DNA of 64,000 nt, taken from NCBI GenBank assembly GCA_039621445.1, contig CP154956.1, forward strand, positions 41,378,437 to 41,442,436, written 5' to 3'. The notes under the pieces were generated by a model, which was not told where the DNA came from, ran no database searches, and saw nothing but the letters and a program-made list of their open reading frames with translations. This DNA comes from Euglena gracilis (lineage: Eukaryota; Euglenida; Euglenophyceae; Euglenales). Positions 34,870 to 47,337 of the stretch are shown here, piece by piece; within the stretch, counting starts at the first letter, position 1, and the number at the start of each line of letters is the position of its first letter. The translations under genes and the position numbers were made by a program.

Positions 34870-37164
34870 ATGACCCTCGGCCGGCTGCTTCCCCGCCTGC
34901 CGCTGCTGTGGGCGGTGCTCCTCGCGGCGCCCGGGGCCGCGGCGGGCACAGAGGAGTGCGTTGGCGTGCCGAAGGGCGCGGACTACGCGCCGATCCTCAC
35001 CCCCGCCGTGCAGTGGGTGCAGGGGGACGGGCAGGGAGGGGCAGCGACGGGCCGGGGGGGGGGGGGAGGGGAGGGGCTTGCGTCTGGGATCAAAGAAGAG
35101 CCACTGCGTGCTTTTGGACCGAACACTCCTGATTCAGGCGGCGGTTGTTTACACGAAGGCCGTCAGAGCCCGGGTGGTTTTGCTGACGCCGTGCGGGTTG
35201 GGGGGTGCTCTGCTGCCAAGGCTGGAGTGCGCGGTGAATGCGTGGGGGATGCCCCTCCCTGCGCCGGAGGAGGTGGACGCCCCCGACGTCAACCTCCAGC
35301 CACTGTTTGACAAAACGTCGGACGTGGGCAGGGCGGCCTGCTGCTGGGTGCGTGGCATCGAGTGTCGTTAGGCTCGCCTTTGCGAGGCCATGCAAATTGT
35401 TTCGAAAGCAAACCATGTCTGTCTCCTCTGTCTAACAAGGATGGAACTCACCACTGTGTTCTGTTCCATGCCACCCTGGCTCCGAAGCAGGTGGATTTTT
35501 ACTCCGATAAAAACGGCGCACTGCGGGTGTGCCGCCCCCCCTTCTGTGTCATTGCATGCCTGCCCCCTGCCTTCATTTTATACCTGGCTCACTCCTGTCG
35601 GGGGGGGGGGTGGAGGGGCCATGGTTTGGGCGGGGGAGGGATTTTTGCGTGCATTTTTGAAGCTTTTACGTGCATTTTTGAAGCTCCAACATTTATTACG
35701 AGTCACATTCTCCTGTTTTTGTGTTTTCTGGCATTTTGTTGGATGCGGCATTCCCGGTCTACATTTGATCAAGCACCAGAAAAATATTCGGAAGTTGAGG
35801 TGGTTTTGTGGATGTGATGCAAAAAGGCATCCAATGTGGTGGGAGGTAACTATGGGAAACTGAATTATTCTGGGTTGGATAATGCAGAATGCTCCCAATT
35901 TCAGGGACTTGCACATATGTGTGCACTCATGCTCATACCTGCAGGGGGTAATGCAAATGAATTTTTTTGCAGTTTTAAGATTTTGGAAAAACCTGCTTTT
36001 CTTGCTTTTTTTGAGGTTTTTCTCCCAGATATTTCTCGATTTTTGCTGGAGACATTTTTTTGACTTGGAAAAATTGACTGGTAAAAGTTCCACATTTTTG
36101 GGGTTCCTATCTTTTTTTTCCCCTGAGAACAAATTTTGTCAATTTTTGTCATTTTTGACCTTTTTTTGGGCTTCTTTTTCATGATTTTGGAAACATGACG
36201 TTCCCAAAATCTTATCAAAATATGTCGTCATATTTTTGCCTGAAGAAGGTGATAATTTTCATAAGTTCTTTTCAACAGAATAGTGCACATTATTGGGGAG
36301 CTCCCGAAGGATTACCTATGCAGCTTGCGTTTTGTTTTTGCGTTATTTGCATCGCGTTTTTTTTTTTGAGAGTCCACGTTGCGTCCCCCCCCCCCGGATG
36401 TCTGTCCGCATTTGGCATGTGTGTGTTGTTGGGGCTGTTGCCTTTTATGCACGGTGTCTCCCGCGGAAAAAAGGGTGGGTGGCATTACACCCCTGTGCGA
36501 GGGGCCACCTTTTCCCACTCCAGGAAATTTCTTAAGCCTGAAGGGACCTCATCCCTCTGGGGGGGGGTCCAGCCAGCAGCTCATTTCCAGCCAGCAGCCT
36601 TTTTCCAGCCGGAGGCTGGACCCCCCCGGGGGGGGGTCCTTAAGAAATCCCCTGCCCCCCTCCCCCTCTTCACAGGTGACATACAAAATCCCCCGCTCGC
36701 TGCCCCTCCTGGGCACACTGCGCCTGGCCGGCAGCGGCGAGTTCCAGGTGGCTAGGGCGACGCTCCGGCCGCTCCGGCCGTCCCGCGGCGACCCCCCCGC
36801 AACTCAAGAACTCTGTGTGCGGTACCTTTGCGGAAGTGTGCCGTTTTCTCCCAGGTTCATGCAGACGGAGTAAAAAGGACCTCTCCCCAAGCAAAAAAAA
36901 GACACGGTGCAGCGAGGCACACTTAAGCGGTTGATTTCCCTGCTTTGAACCCCCACGAAGCGAGAAGGAGGAGAATGAAATTGTTTGCCAGGTTTTGTCT
37001 TGAGTGTGGCAAGGAGGGGAAAAACACATTTGCAAAAAATTCACACAATGCCAGCTGCACGAAGGGGTGGAAAAAATAATGAAATACATTGGAGAATGTG
37101 TGCTGTATGTGTGTGTGTGCGCGCGCATGCGTGCGTGCGTGCGTGTGTGTTGTGTGTTTTGTGT

Positions 37165-37203
<39 letters not shown>

Positions 37204-37236
37204 CTGTGTGTGTGCGCGCGCGCGCGTGTGTGTATG

Positions 37237-37292
<56 letters not shown>

Positions 37293-40200
37293 TACGTGTG
37301 TGTGTATGTGTGTGTGTGTGTGTTGTGTGAGTGTAGGCAGTGTACCGACCCCCCCCCCCTGGGTGTCAAGTGGGTGGAGCGTTTTCCTCCATTTTTGGCG
37401 CAAAGCACCGAAACCCCCAAAGTGGAACCCTAAAAATGGACCTCCAAAAGTGGGTCCCCCAGACCTCCCCGGAGGGGAGGGGCCACCCTCTGGGTGGGTG
37501 GGGGGACCCCCTCCCTGTCCCCAGGTCTTGAAACAATCCCTGGTTGCTATGAACCAGGACCGTCTGTGAAGGTGGCTTTGGAAAACGCTTGCCCAACACC
37601 CTGAGTCTCAGGGGAGGGTGACCTGTGCCCTGGGTGGCATCGCCTGTGCCCGCCAGCCTTTCTGGATGGCCTTGGACGCGGGTTGGTCAGCTGAGACATT
37701 CCCCCATCACGGGTTTTCTTGAAGACTCAGTTCGGGGGGCCCAGCTGAAACATTTGGTTCAAAACACTCGAAAGTTGAGGCCCCAGAGATCGAGACCCCG
37801 CCCAGCCCTCCGCCGTTGTGGTGCCCCCCCCCCCCCCGCCGCCTCTGAGCGCCGCCTTTGGGGCTGACCATCGACGGGCTGGAAAGCAAGGTCCATTTCC
37901 ATGAGCACCTGACGGGGGGCCACCGTCCAGGGCGGGCCCGGGCCGTCCCCTCCCCGACCCCAGCCGCCCGTCGCGGCCATCGCGTCAGTCCCCCCCCCCC
38001 CTGGGACCCAGCCCTGCCCGGGGGATCTGGCAGTCCAGGACACCACGAAGGACCCCATCGCGGCGGCCACGGTGACCGTCGAGGGGCAGGAGGCGGGCAG
38101 CTACCTGACCGCCCTCCGCTTCCTGGCCAGCGCCCACCAGGCCCCCGCCGACGCGTACGACGACGAGGGGGAGGAGGGGGTCGGGGGCGACGACACGGAG
38201 CAGTACGACCCACCGGCCGGCGGCGGGGCGGGGGCGGGGGAGGAGGCGCTGCCCAACGTGACGGGCTGCGCCTGCATCGGGTGGCCCCTGGACGGGGGCA
38301 ACGGCAGTGGCCAGTGGTTCGCCGGGCAGGCCGCGGCCAGGCACCTATGGCCGACCAGGGCCGACCAGGGCCGACCAGGGCCGACCAGGGCCGACCAGGG
38401 CCGACTATGATTTTCAGGACCCCCGTAGGTGGGGGTTCCGACCAGGGCCGACCAGGGCCGACCAGGGCCGACTATGATTTTCAGGACCCCCGTAGGTGGG
38501 GGTTCCGACCAGGGCCGACCAGGGCCGACCAGGGCCGACCAGGGCCGACCAGGGCCGACTTGCATGTGATTGGCCGACCGAAGGGGAATGGATGAAGGAA
38601 TTCGGCAGCTTTCCCTCTGGACCAAGCACCTCTGATGATGCTGGGCGGTTCTGGGCGATGCTGGACGATGCTGGCCCGGCAGCATCGACCGCGGGTTACC
38701 GCGGGTTTCAGGACTGTCATAGGTGGGTTTCCGACCGCAGCCGACCGCAGCCGACTGCAGCCGACCGCAGCCGACCGCGCAACTTTTTTCTGATTGATGT
38801 CATTTTTTCAGTGAGAATGAGGAATTTTATCCCAGATCTTGAGGTTTTTCTGGCTCGTCTGGCTCATGTTGTCACTTTTGGCAGCTTTTGGCCGCTTTTG
38901 GCCAAAAGCGGTCGCTTTTGTCCCCTTTTGGCCCATTTGCCACCATAATTCACCAATTTTGACCTATTTTGATCATTTGTGGCCACTTTTTGCGCACTGC
39001 TTGTAATTTTGCCATTTTGTCCTGCTCTGGGCATTTTTGACCATTTAAAGCCATTTTCGACCTTTTTTTTTGTTATTTTGCCCATTTTTTTGGTCTCTTT
39101 TTGGTCCAATTTGACCATTTTTGAGCATTTTGTGCTAGTATATTGTATATTTTGAAGAACTCAACCCATTTTTGGATAATTTCCCCACAAATCTCCAGTT
39201 TTACACCCATTTTGGCCATCACGGATCAGTTTTTGCTAACTTGGGGGCCATTTGTCACTGATTTGGCAAATATTGGGCTAATTTGGGTTAATATGAGCAT
39301 ATTTTATGGCATTTTGGCCATTTTTCGCCCTTTTGGTAATTTTGGGTCATTTTTCACAATCTTTTTTTCTGTGACGGTACCCCCACCTATGGCCGACTAT
39401 TTGCCGACCAGGGCCGACCAGGGCCGACCAGGGCCGACCAGAGCACCAAAATGGGAAGTGACCATAGGTGCCTGGCCGCGGCCGGACTTCATCGCAAGGC
39501 GCCCCCCCCCCCCAGTCTGGGGCAAATGGCCGGGTCGCGCCCCTGGTGCTGTGTCCCAGTCTGAGTCGCTGGTCTGGATCTTTGCCAATGCTTTGCCAAT
39601 GCGGCAAGCCAGCAAGGACGGGTGCTGCAGCCACAGGGCTGCTGACATCGCGCTTGCATCGGGAACGCTTCGATTTCTTCACACGACGCACCACACCACA
39701 TTCACGCCGGTTGGTGGTGGAAATGAACGCAGGGAAGGGGCTGTCGTTTACCGCTGACTTCCATCGCCCAGAGGAGTCAGTCGCAAATGGATCAGAGCCC
39801 CAGGGCTGCCTCGGGCGGCACAGCTGGAAACGAGGTCAGAGCCCTGGTCCAGGTCGGGATCCTGGAACCCCCCTGTCAGGGTTCCCCCTTTCCTCCCTGG
39901 CACACTGGCGCGAGACACGAGGCGGGCCACTGGTGCCAAGTGTGGCCACTGGGACGGGGACTGCCCGGACTCGGGCTGGTGCTACACCAAGCCCAACGCC
40001 TGTGAGCACAGCCTGCAGTCCTCCTCATACCCCAGCCAGGGCATCCGCCATGCTTCCCTCCCCCACCTCACGATGATTGGGTGGGAGCCTCTTGCATTCC
40101 CCAGTACCAGCAGCTTTCTTCTCTCCAAGCGCACAAATGTTTAAATATTAAAACCACATGAAATAATTAAATGGTGCGCCGCAGGCTAAGGCTTTAAAAA

Positions 40201-42459
40201 CAATCCGCAATTGGTCATGGGGCCGAGCCAACTGACCCCTACCCCCTAAAATCTATTTGGACCCTTGGTCAAAACAGCACCGGGCTTCTATTCCGGGGGG
40301 GGGGGGGGCTTCTTATTGAGTGCAAGATGGGCCGCCTAAGCCCCTGTCACGGGGCTCGGAGGTGGGCACCGGTGGGCGGCGGCGGCCCCCTGGCCCCAGG
40401 TTCCACTGGTCCTGCCAGCCGTGCGGCGGCAACACGACGGAGCGGGTCACGGCGCCCAAGCCCCGCCCCTCCCCCCACCCCAAGGCCGGCACCCCCAAGC
40501 CGACGCCGGCCCCCGCAGCGGAGGAGGACTGCGAGTGCACCGGCCAGCCCACTGCTGGGGGGGGGGCCAGCCCCCCCCCCCCCCCCCCCCCGGCATCATT
40601 TTGCGCCAGAGGGGACCCCACCGCCTCCGGGACCGGTCCCCCCCCCCCTGCCTCCTCAGTCGGTGAATTTGTGCCAGCTGCCCGAAGGGTGGCTGGACGG
40701 TAAGAAATTTCTCGCTGGTAGGTACTAAAGCTGCCACAATTGCGTAATAACAACAGATTATTACCAATTGTGCAATCTTTTGTTTTGCAGCAAAATATTG
40801 TGCAAAATTTTGTTTGCAGCAATCAAAATTTTGCTCAATTGGTTATTTTCCAACCCATTTAACTGAACTTTTTTCTGGGTGTGTTAAGTCGGCGTTGGTT
40901 AGCACAGAGGGGTCCCTCCGAAGGGTCCCCCTCCCTCCTTCCCTCTCCTCCCTCCGGGGCAGGGGGGTGAGGTGAGGAACCCCCTGGAACCCCAAATTTT
41001 TTTTTAAGCTTTACAATTTTTTTTAAAAAAATTACCCCGGAGCTTGGCTAGGGAAATGCCTTTTTTCACATATTTTTGATTGGTTTTTCAAAAAAAGTGC
41101 TCGAGAACTCGATATTTATGCTCAAAAAAAACGAGTTTTTTTTCTGACTGTCTGACAGTCTGACAGGGGAGGAGGGAGGCCAGATTCACCCCCCCCTTCA
41201 TTTTGGACCCTGTGGACCCCACCTGAATGGGGCAGCCTTTTTCCAGCCAGCCAAAAAATTTTAGTCACTGTGGGGCTCCCGCTATTGAATAGAGGGTGTC
41301 CAGGGTTTTGGTGGGAGATGGCTGCCCTCCCCCCCCACCCCGACTGGAGGGGGCAGGGTCCAAACCCCCCACCTGCCCTCCTGGCTCAATGACCCTCCTC
41401 GGGGGTCATTCAGCGGCGCCATCTCTCCGCAGCATGGGACGGGGTTCGCTCCGCCAACACATCCCACCTCCCATTCCTCCTCGTCTTCCATTGCTTGCTG
41501 CAGGTGAAGACCGTATTTTTTTTTGGAAAAACCCTTAGATAGCCCGATTTTTGGGTGGTTTTTTTTTAATGTTTGGAACCCCGGAGGGAGAGGGGGGCGG
41601 GTGGGTGGGTCCCGGCCGAGCCCCCCCCCTGGGGGGAGGGGGGGGGTCGGAGACGGGGTTTTCCTCGCAAAGCGCCGAAAAAAAATTTTTGACCCCGGAA
41701 TTGACCCCCAAAAAGTGGGCCCCTCTGAGCCCCTCCCCACCCCCCGGGTCCCCCCCAGGGGGTGGGTGAGTGGGTCCGGACCCCTTCGGGTCCAAATAAT
41801 ACCCCTGGTCCCCCCCAGTGTCTCCCCCACTGCCCTGTGCCGGGCTGGGCGGGTGGGGGGTACCCCCACAGCGGTGGGTCTTCAAATGAAGCCTGGCTTG
41901 CTATGGGTTCGGTGATCCACAATCAAACCCACAATGCGTCACAGCAGGCTGGGAAAAACAAGGTTTGTGTTTGGAGGGAGTCAGGCGTTTCCTTCAGGTG
42001 TTGCCCTTCGTCCTGTCATTGCCTCCAAACTTCCTGTGGCGAAGGAACATTCCCGGTGCAGAATGCAACTTTTGTCATTTTAGCGGACACAGGGGCTGTC
42101 ATCAGGATGCTGACCTGAAGAAGAATACTTTTGATCCCGAGGCAGGGGGCCATGCATGATATGGCTAGTGGGGCGTCGCTGCGCGATGTTCGGCCCTTTT
42201 GGGTGGGGGCGGGAGGGGGACGAGAGGGGAGGTCATATTTGTTACGAGTGACTCGAGTGACCAGCGGTATGGCGAGGGCGGCGCAGCTCCACAGTGGGCT
42301 GGGGCCGGCCCGATGGTGCTGGGCCTCTTCGGGGGCATCGCCATCGGCGTGGTGCTCGCGGTGACGGGCGTCGTGCTGCGGCCCCGGCGGGCGCCGATGC
42401 GGCGGCTGCAGCGCGCCGACGCCGAGGACGATGACGACGAGCTGGGCCACCACGACTGA
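34870..42459 (+). CDS. Type I membrane protein with Cys-rich lumenal domain and acidic tail
   Basis: Exon 34870-35016 encodes a signal peptide (LPLLWAVLLAAPGAAA) and TEECVGVPK. Phase-0 exons follow at 35138-35347 (AVVYTKAVRARVVLLTPCG, ending ACCW), 35440-35526 (DGTHHCVLFHATLAPKQ) and 36676 to about 36747 or 36808. Next come a segment to 37924 (TIDGLESKVHFHEHL) and 38034 to about 38339 (QEAGSYLTALRFLAS, an acidic loop, NVTGCACIGWPLDGG). Then 39922 to about 40035 (AKCGHWDGDCPDSGWCYTK, PNACEHS) and about 40402-40560 (FHWSCQPCGGNTTERV, then a PKP-rich stalk and EEDCECTG). The last exon, 42265-42459, has the helix MVLGLFGGIAIGVVLAVTGV, a basic stop-transfer and a DDDDELGHHD tail. The Cys pattern resembles small extracellular Cys/Trp modules but no named family is certain. 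Some junctions (about 38339 and 40035) look like GC donors. Confidence 0.6.
36521..36654. mobile_element. hAT-like MITE, family 2 copy 2
   Basis: A 134 bp element with ends CAGGAAATTTCTTAAG and CTTAAGAAATCCCCTG, the same CCAGCCAGCAGC core and C/G runs as the copy at 29030-29162. Flanks TCCCACTC and CCCCCCTC match at six of eight positions, so the target duplication is eroded. Its right end abuts the acceptor region of the exon starting at 36676. Confidence 0.75.
37102..37335. repeat. Compound GT/GC/GTGC microsatellite
   Basis: GT, GCGC and (GTGC)n blocks over about 230 bp. Intronic in the type I membrane protein gene. Confidence 0.9.
38329..39483. repeat. Inverted-repeat-bounded intron with 10 bp GGGCCGACCA arrays
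   Basis: A perfect 22 bp inverted repeat (left starts GGCCGCGGCCAGGCACC at 38329-38350, right at 39462-39483) bounds 1.1 kb. Inside are tandem 10 bp units GGGCCGACCA (38351-38408, 38435-38470, 38507-38565 and 39400-39441), a related unit GCCGACCGCA at 38733-38780, and repeated 'tttcaggacccccgtaggtgg'-type spacers. The left arm overlaps the end of a coding exon. Confidence 0.8.
40676..40712 (+). repeat. Dispersed 'CAGCTGCCCGAAGGG' repeat, copy 1
   Basis: CAGCTGCCCGAAGGG followed by TGGCTGGACGGTAAG. Near-identical copies are at 55446-55485 (+) and 59484-59524 (-). It looks like a small exon with a perfect GTAAG donor, but its dispersal argues for a repeat with donor-like sequence. Confidence 0.55.
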
Positions 42460-42726
42460 TCGGCTGCCCGATCCAGCAACACCTGGCACGCGTCGTCACA
42501 TGCCACGTGTGGTCGCCCCCCACGAGGGTCGCTCCCCCTGCCGGCTCTGTCCCAGTCACCTTCCCTTGTGGCTGGCCGCCACGGCTTGATTGTACCTTCT
42601 GCGGAAGAGGCCAGCCCGGAGCCCAGCCAAGCAGGGACTGGCACGCACTGAACTACAATGTTCAACGCTGTCACAGTGTTTGGGGGAGGGAAGAAACCAA
42701 GTTGCTGGGTTGTGTTTCCCCCAGGA

Positions 42727-42732
42727 AATAAA
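42727..42732 (+). promoter_or_regulatory. Candidate polyadenylation hexamer AATAAA
   Basis: AATAAA about 270 bp after the stop codon of the type I membrane protein gene at 42459. Position fits a 3' end, but usage in this organism is not known. Confidence 0.35.
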
Positions 42733-44962
42733 AAGTTGAAACTGAGCATATATGCTGCATCAATTTTTTCCTTTGACATGGTTTCAGTTTTCGTAATGTT
42801 AAAATGTATTTTTTTAAGTGCAAAACTGTCCGATATGCCACGGTTAAAGTTCTCAATGACGGCTTGACAGTGTTTGAACTCTGACGCTAATGTCACCGTG
42901 TTCATTCTTTGGTGTGTTTATAAAATTTTAGACATCTCCCCTCCAGCAGAAATGCGAACACTTCTCTGTTATACCAAAAAGACAATTCCACAAGTTTCTG
43001 GAAATCTGGATGTTTTTTTTTTATGTTTTCGCTTTATTTAGCATAAGTTCCGGGCATTCCTGTATGTCCCCCCCGTCCAGTTTCAGTTCAAGGAGTGGCG
43101 TTGGCCTTGGTGGGGGTGTGGACGCGTCTGACTGTTCTGACTGCAGAGCCCTCCCGTCCACCGTGGAAAGGGGCCCGCCATTCAGCCCCAGCCCCGCCGG
43201 CCCGGTCCCTCCGTGCCGGCCCCTCACCTCGGTCCTCCGCCAGGCCGGCACACCTTTTCCACCCCACCCTAACCATTCCCTGGCCAACGCTGACCCCCCC
43301 CCCCCAGCACCCCGTCCGGACCGCACCGCTCAACGCTTCCTGTGGCGTTGTGTGTTGGGTGCCGGCCAGCTGGATGGGGGGTCGGCCGCTGGGAGGTGGG
43401 GAACTGGTCGGCCGTGGCCCAACCAACAGCCAGCCAACGTCATGAACGACCTTGATTTGTCGTCGGGGGGCTTTGCGACCAGGAGGGTGCGGCGGCTGTG
43501 GCCGGGTGGAATGCCCACCGGCACTGTTTTCTGCCCAAACTATTTCGCGGACCGAGCCACAGAGATGGTATTTCTTCCAGACAGATGTCTCTCACTCTCA
43601 GGATGGCTGAACGGAATGGACACCCCAACATTTCTTCACAGCAAGCCACCCACCAAGTTGAACTTTTTAAAACCTTTTTCTCTCAAAGCTTTTTGATGTG
43701 CCTAATTCCTCGGGCACATCTTGGCAATTTCAAAGAGCGTTTACGTACAATCCCCCCGAATCACAGATTGATACGTTGGTTTTGTCTTCTTGGGCCAATT
43801 CAGAACCCCGCAGGAATGAGTCGTGTGATTGATTGTCAAGGAGTCATTTTGATCAAAAGTTGAACGTTGAATTTACTAAAGATGCATTCAAAAAGATGCA
43901 CTCACAAATCGATGCTTCTTTGATTTAGAAAGCAATTAGCTCTCAGTGTATGCTTTGCTAGGGGTTTTTTCTTGTTGTGTTTTCCAAAGAAGCAAATTGT
44001 GTGGGATTATGCAGGATGGTGAATGGATACCCCTTCTTGTCGAAGAACCAACAAAGATGGATAAGAATCCGGGGGGGGGGGGGCTTTTTTGGCCCAGAAA
44101 GAAATGGGTTAGGGTTGGGGTGTGCAAAAAAAAAGGATATTTATCAATCTTTGTTGTCTCGAGTAACAATTATGATTGAGCATAGCACAGGTGGGAAATT
44201 TCGGCCTGCATAATTCCGCATCGTATAATTTTCGAGGTCAAAGAATCATTTAAAAGGCTCTTCACCAGTCACCCCAGACTCTTTTTCTTGTATTTTAGCA
44301 CCGTTTTTGCACACTGGATGTTCTTTTTTTTTAATTTTTTTTCATTCTGGCCTAATTTGATCGATTTTCTTGCTCCGCCAATGTTACTGGCAATTTCCCT
44401 TCTTTGTTTTCGTTGGCTCGCCGTAGTGGCTCGCCATAGTGGAGGGGGTTGTTGTTTGTTGGGGGGGGGGGGGCGTGTGCTCAAGCGCTTGGTTATCCTG
44501 GGCAAGCACCTATAGCCAAAATCTTCTAAGATGGCCTAAAATGGCCAAATATGGTGAAATGTTTTGAATGGCCCACATTGGCTGTAGGAAAGATATTTTG
44601 GAGCCTTGAAATACTTTTTTTTTTATCTTCCGAAGTCCTGGAGATGGAAAATGGCTTAAACACCTAAAACGCCTTTTAAAAGCCGGAAATGGTCTAAAAT
44701 GCTGTCAAGCTTTGTTTCTTTTCCTTTTTGTACCGGTTCTTGACTATTCAATTCTGTTTTTTCATCTCACCGAGTTTTCCGAATATTTTTTCCCACTGAT
44801 CTCTTTCCAGTGCAAGTATTTTTTATTTTGATTTGGCAGGGTTTGAGTGCCCCCCCCCTTTCCTCTTACACATGACCTGAAGTCTTTGGCCGACCAGGTC
44901 GACTGAGAGTCCCCCTACCCCGAATTTTGCCTCTGCAGAACCACCCGAGAAAGTGCATGGCG
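42733..44962. other. Region without a firmly supported gene
   Basis: Open GC-rich stretches at about 43040-43110 (KFRAFLYVPPVQFQFKEWR before a possible donor) and 43140-43700 look partly exon-like but match no family and have no consistent splice phases. The rest is AT-rich with G and T runs. Confidence 0.3.
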
Positions 44963-45367
44963 TTACCTCCCCCCCCCCCTTGTCTAAGCACCACCCTTGT
45001 CTAAGCACCACCCCCCCGGTTCTTACCCATCTTTTTAAAGGTCATCGTCACAGGGAGGTTTATTTTGTGTGCATTTTCAAGGGAAGTTTCTCAAAAATTT
45101 CGAAATTTCTGCATCTTCTGACACCTGAATTGGTGAGGTATTGTTGATTTCTGCATCCAAATGTGTGTACGTTCAACAGTGGACCTCCAAGGTAAGGGGA
45201 ATTTTTCCTTTTCGGCGCGAAGCGCCGGATTTTTTTTGCAGTCAAAATTTTCCCCCTTGTCCAAGCACCACCCCCCTGGTTCTTACCCATATTTTGGCAA
45301 AATAAGCACCCCCCCCCCGGTTCTTACCCATCTTTTCCGGTGCTTAGACAAGGGGGGGGGGAGGTAA
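44963..45367. mobile_element. Terminal-inverted-repeat element, family E copy 2
   Basis: A 405 bp element whose left end TTACCTCCCCC..CTTGTCTAAGCACC is the inverse of the right end GGTGCTTAGACAAGG..GGGAGGTAA. It has internal repeats of CAAGCACCACCCCCC-GGTTCTTACCCAT and a GGCGCGAAGCGCC hairpin near 45216. No target duplication could be assigned. A diverged relative is at 34330-34650. Confidence 0.65.
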
Positions 45368-46262
45368 TGATTGGGACAGGGTTTGGATAAAGGTTTGGGG
45401 TTGGGTTTAGAATTGGGGCCGGGGTTTAGGATTTATTCGCAAGTTAGGCCGTATTTGTGCCTGACTTTAGGCTTATCTTTAGAACTAACTTTAGCCCAAG
45501 TTGGGTCAAATTTTTGTGTTCAGATCGTAACCCTAACCCTTATCCTTGGAATATGCCCAAATCCCAACCTGTTCAGAAGCCAAAAATGGCAACACCGACC
45601 TGTTTTTGGAATTTTCAAGGGAGTCAGGGGGAGACCAGGGGGCAGTGGTGAAACCCTGCCTTTAATTTTAATTTTGATTCTGAAAGAAAATATTCAAGAT
45701 TTGGTACTAGTTCTCTTGAATCTCCTCAAAACGGACCCCCCTCCCCCCAACTTAACCCCCGGGGTATTATTTTTTCGCCTGAAGTCCAGGGCCGGGTATA
45801 TTTGGGGAGAGTATCGCCCAGATTTTTTTATGGAATTTTGGGGCCAAAACACACTGCGAAAATTGCGGAAATTCTAGTGCATAGTGCATAAAAAATGCCT
45901 TTTCCTCCAGCATATTCACGTGATGTTTGGTTATTTTTCTCATGAAAATGGTTTTTAGTGCCCATGTCTGCAAAGCCAAGCACCTTTTCCATGAAGGTAG
46001 CAACAGGTCCAAGAATTCCCCCTTTCGTGTTGTCGGGGGGGGGGTTAAAGCTCCGATCCCGAAGTCGGACCAGGGGTGGGGTTACGTTTGGGGGGGTTAT
46101 ATTTGAGGGTTAAATTTGGGGGGAGGGTTCACTTTTTGGAAAGGTTTTCAAAATTTTCCCAACAAAAATTATTTCTGCAGTATATTCCTTCCATTCAAAA
46201 ATTCCTCTCTGGGTGTGGATCATACCATTGCTTAACACCTGTCCTACCCCACCCCCCGGGGA

Positions 46263-47337
46263 GTGACTGACTGGTTTTTTTTAGAGAGACACATGCGCCC
46301 GTTTGAACACAACAAGCGCGCGCATCTGCGCACGAACTGGGGGCTACAGCCACAGAGAGAGTGTGCGGCCTCTGGCCCTGTGAGCATGGCCAGGGTGAGG
46401 CGATGGTTGCGGTGCTTCGTGGGAAGGGTGTGCAAGTCGTCCCGCAGCGTCTCCAGGCCCCGACGCTGAATGGCAGTGGAAAACGCTGGTACGTGAGGCG
46501 CGCGCAGATGCGCCCGTGGACGCGAGGGAGTTGGGTTTTGGAAGTGGTGGGTGTGCCCCCATTTAGCTTGCCCGCGTGAGAGGCTTGGGCAGGAGAACCT
46601 TCGGATGGCATGGCTGTTTGCGCTGGGCAGAGGGTTTGCTGTCGCCGGGAAAGGAGGAGAAGGCAGCACCTCCGGTCTTTGAACAGAGGAGCATTTTCAA
46701 GGAAGCGGAAGTTGACGTCTGGAAGGGGGTACCCCAGGGCTTATACCCAGAGGCGATGTATCGTTTGCTCCGCAGGACCCTGCGTACCTGCGCTCGACCC
46801 CGAGCGACTTGGGAACGACATTTGCCACCGTGAGGGAAGTTTACAGGCTCGTCTGTAAAACCCTTTTGCGGCCCCTCCTCGGAAATCTTCGGTGCACTTC
46901 CACGCAGAGGTCTGCATGCAGTGCCCTGCGTATTAGAGGTGGGCCGCCTGTGGGGTGCGCCTGGCGCCTGCGTGCGTGCACAGCTGCGTCCGTGTGTAGC
47001 GGCCTTCGTGTTTTGGGAATGGAGGCGCCACCACCTTCGCTTCAAGGTGCACTGTTTGTGGGGCGCAGTGCTTCTTGTGCCGGGCCTAAAACCCCGGGAA
47101 ATGATGACCGTTTTTGGCAGTGTTACGCTTCACCCCAATGGAAGTTTTATTGGTGAGTCCTCGCTTTTTGAATTTGGGTCCAGGATGCCTTCTTTTTTTG
47201 GCAAGACTTATTTCGACTCGTGTTCATGTTGCGTGCAATCCGGAAACTGGGTCTGTGGAGGGCGGGTCTGTGGAGGGGGGTTATTCCAGGGATCTAGACC
47301 TGCTGACTACGGTACCAGTTGTCAGCCATCGCAATAA
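46263..47337 (+). other. Cluster of overlapping unidentified ORFs
   Basis: GC-rich sequence open in different + frames in succession: 46263-46469, 46361-46579, 46576-46833, 46809-47156 and 46921-47337. The last gives 138 residues including FVFWEWRRHHLRFKVHCLWG and MMTVFGSVTLHPNGSF. Frames shift every 200 bp, as in a decayed coding element, but I recognise no retroelement or transposase motif. It could also be exons of an unresolved gene. Confidence 0.3.

Noticed and set aside
38351-38565. CRISPR-like array of regular repeats
   Set aside because: Units are contiguous 10 bp tandem repeats without unique spacers, in a eukaryotic intron.
38072-38720. ORFs through the GGGCCGACCA repeats (RADQGRPGPT)
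   Set aside because: The repeat has no stops; only the part before about 38339 matches the surrounding gene's exon pattern.
46263-47337. ORF cluster as a retroelement polyprotein
   Set aside because: No integrase, reverse transcriptase or transposase motif could be read in any frame, so it is listed only as unidentified.
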